From: VFJL01 sp043752345
GTDB lineage: Bacteria > Pseudomonadota > Gammaproteobacteria > Burkholderiales > Nitrosomonadaceae
Assembly: GCA_043752345.1 (NCBI GenBank)
Contig: JAYUYT010000044.1
Coordinates: 1-15,379 of the forward strand
Direction: 5' to 3'
DNA length: 15,379 nt
Part shown: in pieces, positions 7,582 to 14,219 of the stretch
How positions within the stretch are numbered: position 1 is the stretch's first letter
How the letters are laid out: every line of letters begins with the position of its first letter
Translations under genes and position numbers: made by a program
Notes under the pieces: generated by a model
What the model was told of the DNA's origin: nothing
Databases searched by the model: none
What the model saw: the letters and a program-made list of their open reading frames with translations, nothing else

Positions 7582-8379
7582 TTATGCCGATTGATCGGCC
7601 GCAACTCTTCTCGATCCTTCGGCGGAGGGTGATATTTTGAGCTGCTCGCTGGTGCGGCCAAAACGGCGCTCGCGTTGCTGATATGACTGGATGGCGAGAT
7701 CCAGCGCCTGAGCGTCGAAATCCGGCCACAGGGTATCGGTGAAGTAAAGCTCAGTATAAGCTAGTTGCCACAACAGAAAATTGCTGATGCGCTGCTCGCC
7801 GCCGGTACGGATAAACAGATCCGGCTCCGGGGCGTAGTTCATCGCGAAATGCGGCATCAAATCCTCTTCCTCGAAACCGCCGGATAATTCAGGGTGTTGT
7901 GCCAGCATCTTGCGGGTAGCCTGCATCATGTCCCAACGTCCGCCATAATTGGCTGCAATAGTAAGCGTAAGGTTGGTGTTGGCGGCAGTCAGTTTCTCGC
8001 CGTTACGGATAAATTCAACTATTTTTGGTTCGAATTTTGATAAATCGCCGATCACCTTGAAGCGGATGCCATTTTCATGCAGCTTGATCACTTCCTGCTC
8101 CAGCGCAACGATGAAAAGCTGCATTAGGACAGAGATTTCATCCTTCGGTCTGCGCCAATTCTCGCTGCTGAAAGCGAATAACGTGAGGTAGCCAACACCG
8201 CGCTCACCGCAGGCTTTGACCACAGTGCGCACTGTCTCCATCGCCCGCTTGTGGCCGGCTACTCGTGGCAGGAAGCGGTTTTTCGCCCAGCGGCCATTGC
8301 CATCCATGATGATGGCGATATGCCGGGGGATTATTCCGGTTTCGGGTATTTCGCAGGTTGAACTGGTGGCAATGGACAT
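7582..8379 (-). CDS. uppS: Isoprenyl transferase, undecaprenyl-diphosphate synthase
   Basis: UppS condenses isopentenyl-PP onto farnesyl-PP in cis configuration to give the C55 lipid carrier used for peptidoglycan and O-antigen. The signature IIMDGNGRWAK places catalytic D26 as in the family. Other conserved parts are VAGHKRAMETVR, LTLFAFSSENWRRP, IAANYGGRWDM and the C-terminal block PEPDLFIRTGGEQRISNFLL followed by WQLAYTEL, which contains the IPP-binding RTGGE..RxSxF element. Length is 265 aa, with a short extra tail (about 15-20 residues after RRFGR) that looks disordered. Its isoprenoid substrates depend on dxr two genes downstream. The start is 23 bp after the frr stop. Confidence 0.97.
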   Translation of the reverse strand: MSIATSSTCEIPETGIIPRHIAIIMDGNGRWAKNRFLPRVAGHKRAMETVRTVVKACGERGVGYLTLFAFSSENWRRPKDEISVLMQLFIVALEQEVIKLHENGIRFKVIGDLSKFEPKIVEFIRNGEKLTAANTNLTLTIAANYGGRWDMMQATRKMLAQHPELSGGFEEEDLMPHFAMNYAPEPDLFIRTGGEQRISNFLLWQLAYTELYFTDTLWPDFDAQALDLAIQSYQQRERRFGRTSEQLKISPSAEGSRRVAADQSA

Positions 8380-8402
8380 GGGAAATGCAGTTCCGAATTG
8401 GA

Positions 8403-8960
8403 TCAGACCGCCATTAATTCGGCTTCTTTGATCTGCAGCATCTTGTCGATTTCAGTGATATGGCGGTCAGTGAGTTTCTGTATCTCGTCTTGTCCGCGGC
8501 GTTCGTCATCCTCGGCGACCTTCTTTTCTTTGAGTAGTTCCTTCAAATGTGCATTAGCATCGCGCCGGATATTGCGCATTGCTACACGCGCGGTTTCCGC
8601 CTCATGCTTTACTACCTTGGTAAGGTCACGGCGGCGTTCCTCGGTCAGCGAGGGCATCGGTACCCGTATCACCTCACCAACAGTCATGGGATTCAATCCC
8701 AAGTCGGAGTCACGGATTGCTTTTTCAACCACCCCCAGCATTTTCTTTTCCCAAGGCGCAACCCCAATGGTGCGGGCATCTATCAGGTTGACATTTGCCA
8801 CCTGGTTGATCGGCATGGGGGTACCGTAATAATCCACGCTGATGTGATCGAGCAGGCCGGTGTGGGCTCGCCCGGTTCGCACCTTACCTAGGTCGGTTTT
8901 TAATGCCTCCAGGCTTTTCTGCATTTTTTGTTCAGCAGCTTTCTTGATGTCGGCGATCAT
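8403..8960 (-). CDS. frr: Ribosome recycling factor
   Basis: RRF splits post-termination ribosomes together with EF-G. The protein begins MIADIKKAAEQKMQKSLEAL and continues with LGKVRTGRAHTGLLD and VDYYGTPMPINQVANV, then PWEKKMLGVVEKAIRDSDLG, NPMTVGEVIRVPMPSLTEERR and a C-terminal coiled region with RRDANAHLK. These are the conserved elements of both RRF domains. I chose the ATG at 8960 (185 aa, the exact usual family length). GAGAG lies about 9 nt upstream. An in-frame extension to 9002 would add 14 residues with no homology. It follows pyrH by 85 bp and precedes uppS. Confidence 0.97.
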   Translation of the reverse strand: MIADIKKAAEQKMQKSLEALKTDLGKVRTGRAHTGLLDHISVDYYGTPMPINQVANVNLIDARTIGVAPWEKKMLGVVEKAIRDSDLGLNPMTVGEVIRVPMPSLTEERRRDLTKVVKHEAETARVAMRNIRRDANAHLKELLKEKKVAEDDERRGQDEIQKLTDRHITEIDKMLQIKEAELMAV

Positions 8961-9045
8961 GATATTTATCTCTCGCGAAAGAGTAGAAATGAAAACCTGC
9001 ACCGCTCTTCTGCGGTTCGTAGCTTAGAAAAACGCTGTCATAAAA

Positions 9046-9759
9046 TCAGACTTGTACCAGCGTTCCCTCATCCTCACCCATTACTACCCGTTTCAACGCC
9101 CCGGCTTTGAAGATGCTGAATACATTGAGTGGCAATTTCTGATCGCGGCACAAGGTCAATGCCGTGGCATCCATCACTCGCAGATTCTTGGTAATGGCCT
9201 CATCGAACGACAGTTTCTGGTAGCGGATGGCGTCGCGGTCGGTCTTTGGGTCGCTGGTATAGACGCCATCTACCTTGGTAGCCTTGAGCACGATATCCAC
9301 ATTCATTTCCATGCCGCGCAACGCGGCGGCTGTGTCAGTGGTGAAGAAGGGGTTGCCAGTACCGGCAGCAAAAATGACTACCTTGCCTTCTTCCAGATAG
9401 CGCATCGCCTTGCCGCGAATATAGGGTTCCACCACCTGATCGATACGCAGTGCCGACTGTACCCGGCTCACCAGCCCGCCACAGCGCATCGCATCCTGCA
9501 GCGCCAGCGCATTCATGACAGTAGCCAGCATCCCCATGTAGTCGGCGGTAGCGCGATCCATACCGCTTTCGGCCGAAGTCAAGCCACGGAAAATGTTGCC
9601 GCCGCCGATTACCACGGCCACTTCGACACCGAGCCGGGTTACTTCGGCGATTTCGGCAACAATACGCTCTATCACAGTACGATTGATACCGTAGCTGTCG
9701 TCGCCCATCAGAGCTTCACCCGAGAGTTTCAGCAAGATGCGTTTATAGGCGGTAGTCAT
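9046..9759 (-). CDS. pyrH: Uridylate kinase (UMP kinase)
   Basis: PyrH phosphorylates UMP to UDP in pyrimidine nucleotide synthesis. It is a bacterial amino-acid-kinase-fold enzyme, usually hexameric and regulated by GTP and UTP. Visible signatures are RILLKLSGEALMG near the N-terminus, VAVVIGGGNIFRG, the MDRATADYMGMLATVMNALA region that binds UMP, FAAGTGNPFFTTDTAAALR, and KATKVDGVYTSDPKTD. Length (237 aa) is typical. The start at 9759 is 32 bp after the tsf stop. It lies in the standard order rpsB-tsf-pyrH-frr. Confidence 0.98.
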   Translation of the reverse strand: MTTAYKRILLKLSGEALMGDDSYGINRTVIERIVAEIAEVTRLGVEVAVVIGGGNIFRGLTSAESGMDRATADYMGMLATVMNALALQDAMRCGGLVSRVQSALRIDQVVEPYIRGKAMRYLEEGKVVIFAAGTGNPFFTTDTAAALRGMEMNVDIVLKATKVDGVYTSDPKTDRDAIRYQKLSFDEAITKNLRVMDATALTLCRDQKLPLNVFSIFKAGALKRVVMGEDEGTLVQV

Positions 9760-9791
9760 GGGTACGGTTAGTCCGGTTGCAGTGTAGTGTC

Positions 9792-10676
9792 TTATTTTGC
9801 CTGGTTGACCTGGGCCATTACCTCGGCAGCGAAATCACAGGATTTCTTTTCCATTCCCTCGCCCACGACAAACATGGTGAAGCCGTTAACTTTGGCAGAT
9901 TTTGCTGTGAGCAGTTTTTCCACCGTCTGCTCCGGATCTTTGACGAAAGGTTGGCCGAGCAGTGTTACTTCAGCGAGGTATTTGGCGACACGGCCATCCA
10001 CCATTTTCGCCACGATGTCGGCAGGCTTGCCGCTTTCCGCCGCTTGCGCAGTGTAAATCAGGCGCTCACGCGCCAGCAGCTCGGGCGCCACCTGTTCTCT
10101 GGAAACACAAAGCGGTTTGCTGGCGGCAATATGCATCGCCACATCTTTTCCCAGCGTTTCGTCGCCGCCGGTGTAATCAATCATCACGCCAATTCTGCTA
10201 CCATGCAGATAAAAAGCCAGCCGCCCCTGCGTCGCATAGCGTACGCAACGGCGCACGCTGATATTTTCACCCAGCTTCATTACCAGTGCCTTGCGGAACT
10301 CTTCTACATTTTCGCCATTCGCCAAGGTGGCGGCTGCCAACGTATCGGTATCGGTCAGATTCTGCGTCGTCACCAGCTGTGCCAGGTTGCGGGCGAAATT
10401 GATGAAATCTTCATTCCTGGCAACAAAGTCGGTTTCGCAGTTGACTTCCACCAGCGCCCCGCTCCGGCCATCGGCCGCGATATACGCTCCTACCATACCT
10501 TCCGCCGCAATGCGACCAGCGGCTTTGCTTGCCTTGGCGCCACTTTTGATGCGCAGCAGGTCTTCCGCCGCCTTCATGTCGCCAGCGGTTTCAGTCAACG
10601 CTTTTTTGCATTCCATCATGCCGAGTCCGGTCAGGTCGCGTAACTCCTTCACCATGCTCGCGGTAATATCCGCCAT
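9792..10676 (-). CDS. tsf: Translation elongation factor EF-Ts
   Basis: EF-Ts is the nucleotide exchange factor for EF-Tu. The N-terminal UBA-like domain reads ITASMVKELRDLTGLGMMEC and KKALTE. The exchange motif TDFVARN is at residues 82-88, contacting EF-Tu at the Mg/nucleotide site. The rest contains the two core subdomains and the C-terminal LLGQPFVKDPEQTVEKLL. I chose the ATG at 10676 (294 aa) because GGAG lies 6 nt before it and MADITASMV is the usual family start; an in-frame start at 10700 would add eight residues. It is separated from rpsB by a 128-bp spacer with a strong terminator-like hairpin, so its expression relative to rpsB is likely set by read-through. Confidence 0.98.
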   Translation of the reverse strand: MADITASMVKELRDLTGLGMMECKKALTETAGDMKAAEDLLRIKSGAKASKAAGRIAAEGMVGAYIAADGRSGALVEVNCETDFVARNEDFINFARNLAQLVTTQNLTDTDTLAAATLANGENVEEFRKALVMKLGENISVRRCVRYATQGRLAFYLHGSRIGVMIDYTGGDETLGKDVAMHIAASKPLCVSREQVAPELLARERLIYTAQAAESGKPADIVAKMVDGRVAKYLAEVTLLGQPFVKDPEQTVEKLLTAKSAKVNGFTMFVVGEGMEKKSCDFAAEVMAQVNQAK

Positions 10677-10767
10677 ATTCACTCCAACAAAATTAGTCAA
10701 AAGATTCGTCAGGACCGTTCAGACTGCCGGTGAGAACCATGCCTGAGGCGGGTGCTGCTGGGCGGTT

Positions 10768-10795
10768 AAAAAAGGGGGCCGACGGCCCCCTTTTT
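10768..10795 (-). terminator. Intrinsic terminator/attenuator between rpsB and tsf
   Basis: GGGGGCC at 10774-10780 pairs perfectly with GGCCCCC at 10784-10790 around a 3-nt loop. The stem is extended by A/T pairs (A at 10768-10773 and T at 10791-10795). On the minus strand this reads as an A-run, a 7-bp all-G/C stem and a run of six Ts starting 9 nt after the rpsB stop, an almost ideal rho-independent signal. Because tsf and the other genes follow without a clear new promoter, it probably acts as a partial attenuator. The symmetric A/T flanks mean it could work on either strand. Confidence 0.85.
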
Positions 10796-10804
10796 GTTTG
10801 CAGC

Positions 10805-11557
10805 CTACCCGGCAAACCGTTCTGCCGTCATTGCTTCATCCACTTCCACAAATTCATTCTTAATGATTTCGTGAACAATCTGACTGCGTCCTTCCAGCAC
10901 CGCATCGGCCATGCCGCGCGCGTACAAGCGTATCGCCTGACTGGAATCATCGTTACCGGGAATTACATAACCCACCCCGCGGGGATCGTGATTGGTATCC
11001 ACCACACCCACTACCGGGATGCCGAGCTTCTTGGCTTCGGTGAGTGCGCCTTTGTGATAACCCACGTCAATCACGAACATGGCATCGGGTATGCCTTTCA
11101 TATCCTTGATGCCGCCCAGGCTGCGATTCAGTTTTTCCAGCTCGCGCTGAATATCCAGCGCTTCTTTCTTGGTAAGCTTGTCGAGGGTGCCATCCTGTGT
11201 CATTGCTTCCATGTCGTGCAGACGTTTGACGGACAGTTTCATCGTCTTGAAATTGGTCAGCATCCCGCCCAGCCAGCGTTGGTCCACGTAGGGAGAGCCG
11301 CAGCGTAATGCTTCTTCGCGTACGATATCGCGCGCCTGGCGCTTGGTGCCGACAAACAGGATATTGCCTTTGTTGGCAGATAATTGGCGCGCGTACTTTA
11401 TTGCATCCTGGTACATTGCCAGGGTTTTTTCCAGATTGATGATGTGTATCTTGTTGCGATGGCCGAAAATATAAGGTGCCATCTTGGGGTTCCAGAAACG
11501 GGTCATGTGTCCGAAATGAACACCCGCTTCCAGCATTTGCCGCATGGTTACTGACAT
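10805..11557 (-). CDS. rpsB: 30S ribosomal protein S2
   Basis: S2 is a late-assembling protein of the small subunit, needed for S1 binding. The sequence starts MSVTMRQMLEAGVHFGHMTR and contains the family hallmarks WNPKMAPYIFGHRNKIHIIN, ILFVGTKRQARDIV, DQRWLGGMLTNFKT, and DVGYHKGALTEAKKLGIPVV with VVDTNHDP and the YVIPGNDDS segment. Length is 250 aa, as expected. AGGAG lies 6 nt before the ATG. It is the first gene of the operon, preceded by an extended -10 promoter and a leader of roughly 140 nt with paired segments, and followed at once by a terminator-like hairpin. Autoregulation by S2, known in E. coli, is plausible. Confidence 0.99.
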   Translation of the reverse strand: MSVTMRQMLEAGVHFGHMTRFWNPKMAPYIFGHRNKIHIINLEKTLAMYQDAIKYARQLSANKGNILFVGTKRQARDIVREEALRCGSPYVDQRWLGGMLTNFKTMKLSVKRLHDMEAMTQDGTLDKLTKKEALDIQRELEKLNRSLGGIKDMKGIPDAMFVIDVGYHKGALTEAKKLGIPVVGVVDTNHDPRGVGYVIPGNDDSSQAIRLYARGMADAVLEGRSQIVHEIIKNEFVEVDEAMTAERFAG

Positions 11558-11584
11558 GAACTTCTCCTATAGGGTTGAGCCTCT

Positions 11585-11640
11585 GCTCGCCATAGTCACT
11601 CTCATTTCCTTTATGGAGAGAGCACCCCTGGATTGGCGAG
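11585..11640 (-). promoter_or_regulatory. Structured rpsB mRNA leader, candidate S2 autoregulatory element
   Basis: In the leader, CTCGCCA (11634-11640) pairs perfectly with TGGCGAG (11586-11592). Inside, CTCTC pairs with GAGAG and a TCC/GGA pair closes a small A/T loop. The unpaired GGGGT in the 5' side can also pair with ACCCT just before the rpsB SD, which would form a pseudoknot near the start site. S2-mediated control through the rpsB leader is established in E. coli; I do not claim this element is homologous. Pairing was done by eye. Confidence 0.45.
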
Positions 11641-11701
11641 CATGCGAATTTGACCTGACTGCAGACTTGTAATTGAGCCTGCTGCGCCAGATCAGCGCGG
11701 G

Positions 11702-11731
11702 AGTATAGCATTTTTGCCGGGGCTCGCTCAA
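11702..11731 (-). promoter_or_regulatory. Sigma-70 promoter of the rpsB operon with extended -10
   Basis: On the minus strand TTGAGC (11726-11731) and TATACT (11702-11707) are separated by 18 nt, and TGC precedes the -10, giving an extended -10 element. Transcription would start near 11695, leaving a leader of roughly 138 nt before rpsB. A 7-bp inverted repeat (TTTTGCC at 11712-11718 and GGCAAAA at 11732-11738) frames the -35. Confidence 0.7.
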
Positions 11732-11835
11732 GGCAAAATAGGGCGCCACGGTATGATCTGCCACGATAATTTGTTCTGCCAGAGGGATGCGGGTAAGCTT
11801 TTCACCCTAGCCTTTACCAGAGATGGCAAAAACAG

Positions 11836-13032
11836 ATGGCAGAATCCTACGACCTGGTCATCATCGGTAGCGGCATCCACGGCGCGGGTATTGCGCAAGC
11901 AGCAGCGGCACGGGGCTTGTCGGTGATGGTGCTGGAGCAGAGCGGGATTGCGAGCGGCACCTCCAGTCGTTCCAGCAAACTCATACACGGCGGGCTGCGC
12001 TATCTGGAAAGCGGGCAGTTCTCACTGGTGCGTGAATGCCTGCATGAACGCGCATTGCTGCTCGAATTGGCGCCGCAACTGGTCAAGCTCAAATCTTTCT
12101 ACATTCCGGTATATCGTGATACCACCCGCCGCCCGTGGTTGTTGCACGCGGGGCTGAGCCTTTATGCACTGCTGGGTGGCCTGCAGCCGGCAGTACGTTT
12201 TCGCCGGGTGTCGCCAGGTTTGTGGCAAAACCTGGACGGGTTGGACACCACTCATCTGCAAGCGGTGTTTCAATACAGTGATGCGCAGACAGATGACGCG
12301 GCGCTGACCCATGCGGTGATGCGTTCGGCGCAGCAGCTGGGCGCACAACTGAAAATGCCTGCCATCTTCACCGGCGCCCGCCTGGGTCAGAACGGCGAAC
12401 ACGGCAGCATCGTCGAATACCGGCACAACGGACAAATCGAGACGTGTACGGCGACAGTGCTGGTGAATGCGGCCGGGCCATGGGTACAGCAAGTGTTGGG
12501 CCGAATCACTCCGGCTCCTGCGCAACTCGGGATTGATCTGGTGCAAGGCACGCATATCGTTGTGCCGGGTGCGCTCACGCAGGGAATCTATTATGTGGAA
12601 GCGGAAGATAAGCGCGCGGTGTTCGTGATGCCGTGGCAGGGCAACACACTGGTAGGCACCACCGAGTCAGCCTATCACGGCGACCCGGTCGCTGTCAGGC
12701 CATTACCGCAAGAACAGGCTTATTTGCTGCGGACACTGGCGCATTATTTTCCGCAGCATTGTAGCGAGCAACCCATACTCGCAGCGATGGCAGGTTTACG
12801 GGTGTTGCCTGCAAGTGGGAATGGAGCCGAGGGCAGTGCGCTATCCGTCAACGCACGTTCGCGAGAAACGATTTTGCATCCTGACCGGCAGGATCATCCA
12901 CGCCTGCTGACAATCTATGGTGGCAAGCTGACGACGTATCGCCTGACTGCCGAGCGGGTCATGACGCGTCTGGCGGAGGTATTGCCGCTACGCAAGGTGG
13001 TTGCGGATACCCGCCATCTGAATCTTGATTAA
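11836..13032 (+). CDS. glpD: FAD-dependent glycerol-3-phosphate dehydrogenase-like oxidoreductase, short form
   Basis: The N-terminus YDLVIIGSGIHGAGIAQAAA is a Rossmann dinucleotide fold (GxGxxG at 11-16) and binds FAD. SSRSSKLIHGGLRYLESG matches the conserved GlpD segment, and LVNAAGPWVQQVL, FVMPWQGNTLVGTTE and IYGGKLTTYRLTAERV are further GlpD/DAO-family landmarks. GlpD oxidises sn-glycerol 3-phosphate to dihydroxyacetone phosphate at the inner membrane, passing electrons to quinone. At 398 aa it lacks the ~100-residue C-terminal helical domain of classical GlpD (about 500 aa); it stops soon after the GGKLTTYR motif. The end looks natural rather than frameshifted. Substrate is therefore less certain than the fold, and a related FAD oxidoreductase is possible. 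The ATG at 11836 is the only usable start after an in-frame TAA at 11794; its SD is weak. It is divergent from rpsB. Confidence 0.75.
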   Translation: MAESYDLVIIGSGIHGAGIAQAAAARGLSVMVLEQSGIASGTSSRSSKLIHGGLRYLESGQFSLVRECLHERALLLELAPQLVKLKSFYIPVYRDTTRRPWLLHAGLSLYALLGGLQPAVRFRRVSPGLWQNLDGLDTTHLQAVFQYSDAQTDDAALTHAVMRSAQQLGAQLKMPAIFTGARLGQNGEHGSIVEYRHNGQIETCTATVLVNAAGPWVQQVLGRITPAPAQLGIDLVQGTHIVVPGALTQGIYYVEAEDKRAVFVMPWQGNTLVGTTESAYHGDPVAVRPLPQEQAYLLRTLAHYFPQHCSEQPILAAMAGLRVLPASGNGAEGSALSVNARSRETILHPDRQDHPRLLTIYGGKLTTYRLTAERVMTRLAEVLPLRKVVADTRHLNLD

Positions 13033-13406
13033 ACCAGTATGGGATTCTTAGTCAGCGCGACCAGCACGATATAAAAGAATATGGCATGGGCCGCAACCAA
13101 TGCAGTAATTTTGACTTTACGGGTTTTGCCGCGTTTCAGCGCCACCATGCCGAGACCAATATAGAGCAGCAGTCCGGCGACTTTGGCGCCGAGCCACGAA
13201 TTGCTTAGCGGATCCTGCTGGATCGTCATGGCCAGCGCAATGGCACTGGTCAGCAGTACGGTATCGATTACGTGCGGTACGATCTTCACCCAGCGCTGTT
13301 GCAGTGCGCTGGAGTCTTGCATCATCCATACGCCACGCAGCGTAAACAGCAGGTAGCTGAGGATCACGCTGGCAACATGAATCATTTTTAACGTGGCGTA
13401 ACTCAT
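13029..13406 (-). CDS. SirB-family small integral membrane protein
   Basis: The product (125 aa) is mostly hydrophobic, with about four membrane segments: near IHVASVILSYLLFTLRGVW, HVIDTVLLTSAIALAM, WLGAKVAGLLLYIGLGMVAL and the C-terminal ALVAAHAIFFYIVLVAL. LRGVWMM, QRWVKIVPHVIDT and the C-terminal ALTKNP match the SirB/SirB2 family as I know it. The name comes from a reported effect on Salmonella invasion-gene expression; the molecular function is unknown. I chose the ATG at 13406 because AGGGA stands 6 nt before it; an upstream in-frame TTG at 13430 would add eight residues. Its stop codon overlaps that of the convergent glpD-like gene, with no terminator between them. About 180 bp separate it from the response regulator upstream, so it could have its own promoter. 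Confidence 0.8.
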   Translation of the reverse strand: MSYATLKMIHVASVILSYLLFTLRGVWMMQDSSALQQRWVKIVPHVIDTVLLTSAIALAMTIQQDPLSNSWLGAKVAGLLLYIGLGMVALKRGKTRKVKITALVAAHAIFFYIVLVALTKNPILV

Positions 13407-13583
13407 CTTCAATCCCTGGATGACATTCAATCATGACTGCCTGCCACGCACTTGATTCGCGGCACCATATCCAGAATCTACAGCACTCTGGCAAACACGA
13501 ATTCATTCATACAAGCGATCCCGCTGCTGTAATGATACAGAAATAAAGCCGTGAAGCTCGGAGTTGGTGGGGCTGGCGGACAG

Positions 13584-14219
13584 CTATTCCGTCAATTGAT
13601 GCTCGGCGGCATAGCGGATCAACTGGGCGTTGTTCTGCATATGCATCTTTTCCAAGAGACGGGTACGGTAAGTACTTACGGTTTTTACGCTGAGCGACAG
13701 CTTCTGCGCGATTGAAGTCAAGGATACTCCGGCAACGATAAGCCTGAGAACATGGAGCTCCCGATCAGAAAGAGTGGAATGCAGCGGCGCTCCCGCAGAG
13801 GAGTCGGGATTGAACAGCAGTTTCTCAGCCAGCGCTGGGCTCACGTATTTGCCGCCGTTTGCCAGACGCCGGATTACGGCCATGAGCAGCTCTGTTGGAC
13901 AGTCTTTGGTGAGATAGGCAGATGCACCTGCGCGCATTGCCCTGATGGCATACTCATCCTCAGGATACATACTCAACATCAGCACCCGATATCCCGCATC
14001 ATCGGCCATGATGCGTCGCAGCACTTCCAGCCCATTCATCCCCGGCATATTGACGTCGAGCAATGCCACATCCCATCCGCCTTGGCGCATTTTTTTCAAG
14101 GCATCAAGTCCATCCGTCGCTTCGCTAGCGACCACGATATCCGCTGTTTCACTAAAAAGCCGTTTCAACCCATTCCGCAAAAGTGCATGGTCATCGGCTA
14201 ACAGGAGTTTGATTATCAT
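13584..14219 (-). CDS. NarL/FixJ-family response regulator
   Basis: This is a two-domain transcription factor of 211 aa. Residues 1-120 form a receiver: acidic pair D9-D10, phosphoacceptor D55 in LLDVNMPGMNGLEVL, switch residue S83, and K105 in YLTKDC. Residues about 145-205 form a LuxR-type helix-turn-helix, LSDRELHVLRLIVAGVSLTS leading to IAQKLSLSVKTVSTYRTRLL. Phosphorylation by the HisKA_3-type kinase encoded upstream is expected, since this kinase family pairs with NarL regulators. The two genes overlap by 4 nt (ATGA), which implies translational coupling and balanced amounts. Overall it resembles UvrY/GacA-like proteins, but targets cannot be told from sequence. Its C-terminus is followed by about 150 bp with no convincing terminator. 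Confidence 0.92.
   Translation of the reverse strand: MIIKLLLADDHALLRNGLKRLFSETADIVVASEATDGLDALKKMRQGGWDVALLDVNMPGMNGLEVLRRIMADDAGYRVLMLSMYPEDEYAIRAMRAGASAYLTKDCPTELLMAVIRRLANGGKYVSPALAEKLLFNPDSSAGAPLHSTLSDRELHVLRLIVAGVSLTSIAQKLSLSVKTVSTYRTRLLEKMHMQNNAQLIRYAAEHQLTE

Noticed and set aside
9001..9016. 5-bp hairpin ACCGC/GCGGT between pyrH and frr as a terminator
   Set aside because: The stem is short and followed only by a broken T-run several bases away; frr continues in the same operon.
9777..10643. 288-codon open frame on the plus strand opposite tsf, and a 239-codon one opposite pyrH (9052-9771)
   Set aside because: They are exact antisense shadows of unmistakable core genes, show no family signature and no SD, and arise from the codon bias of the real genes.
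11772..11800. Possible glpD promoter TTGTTC-N17-TAAGCT
   Set aside because: The -10 matches only three of six consensus bases, so it is not distinguishable from chance.
13527..13540. Palindrome CTGTA-ATGA-TACAG resembling a LexA box
   Set aside because: LexA sites need CTGT-N8-ACAG (16 bp); here the spacing is N6, and the location downstream of the response regulator offers no support.
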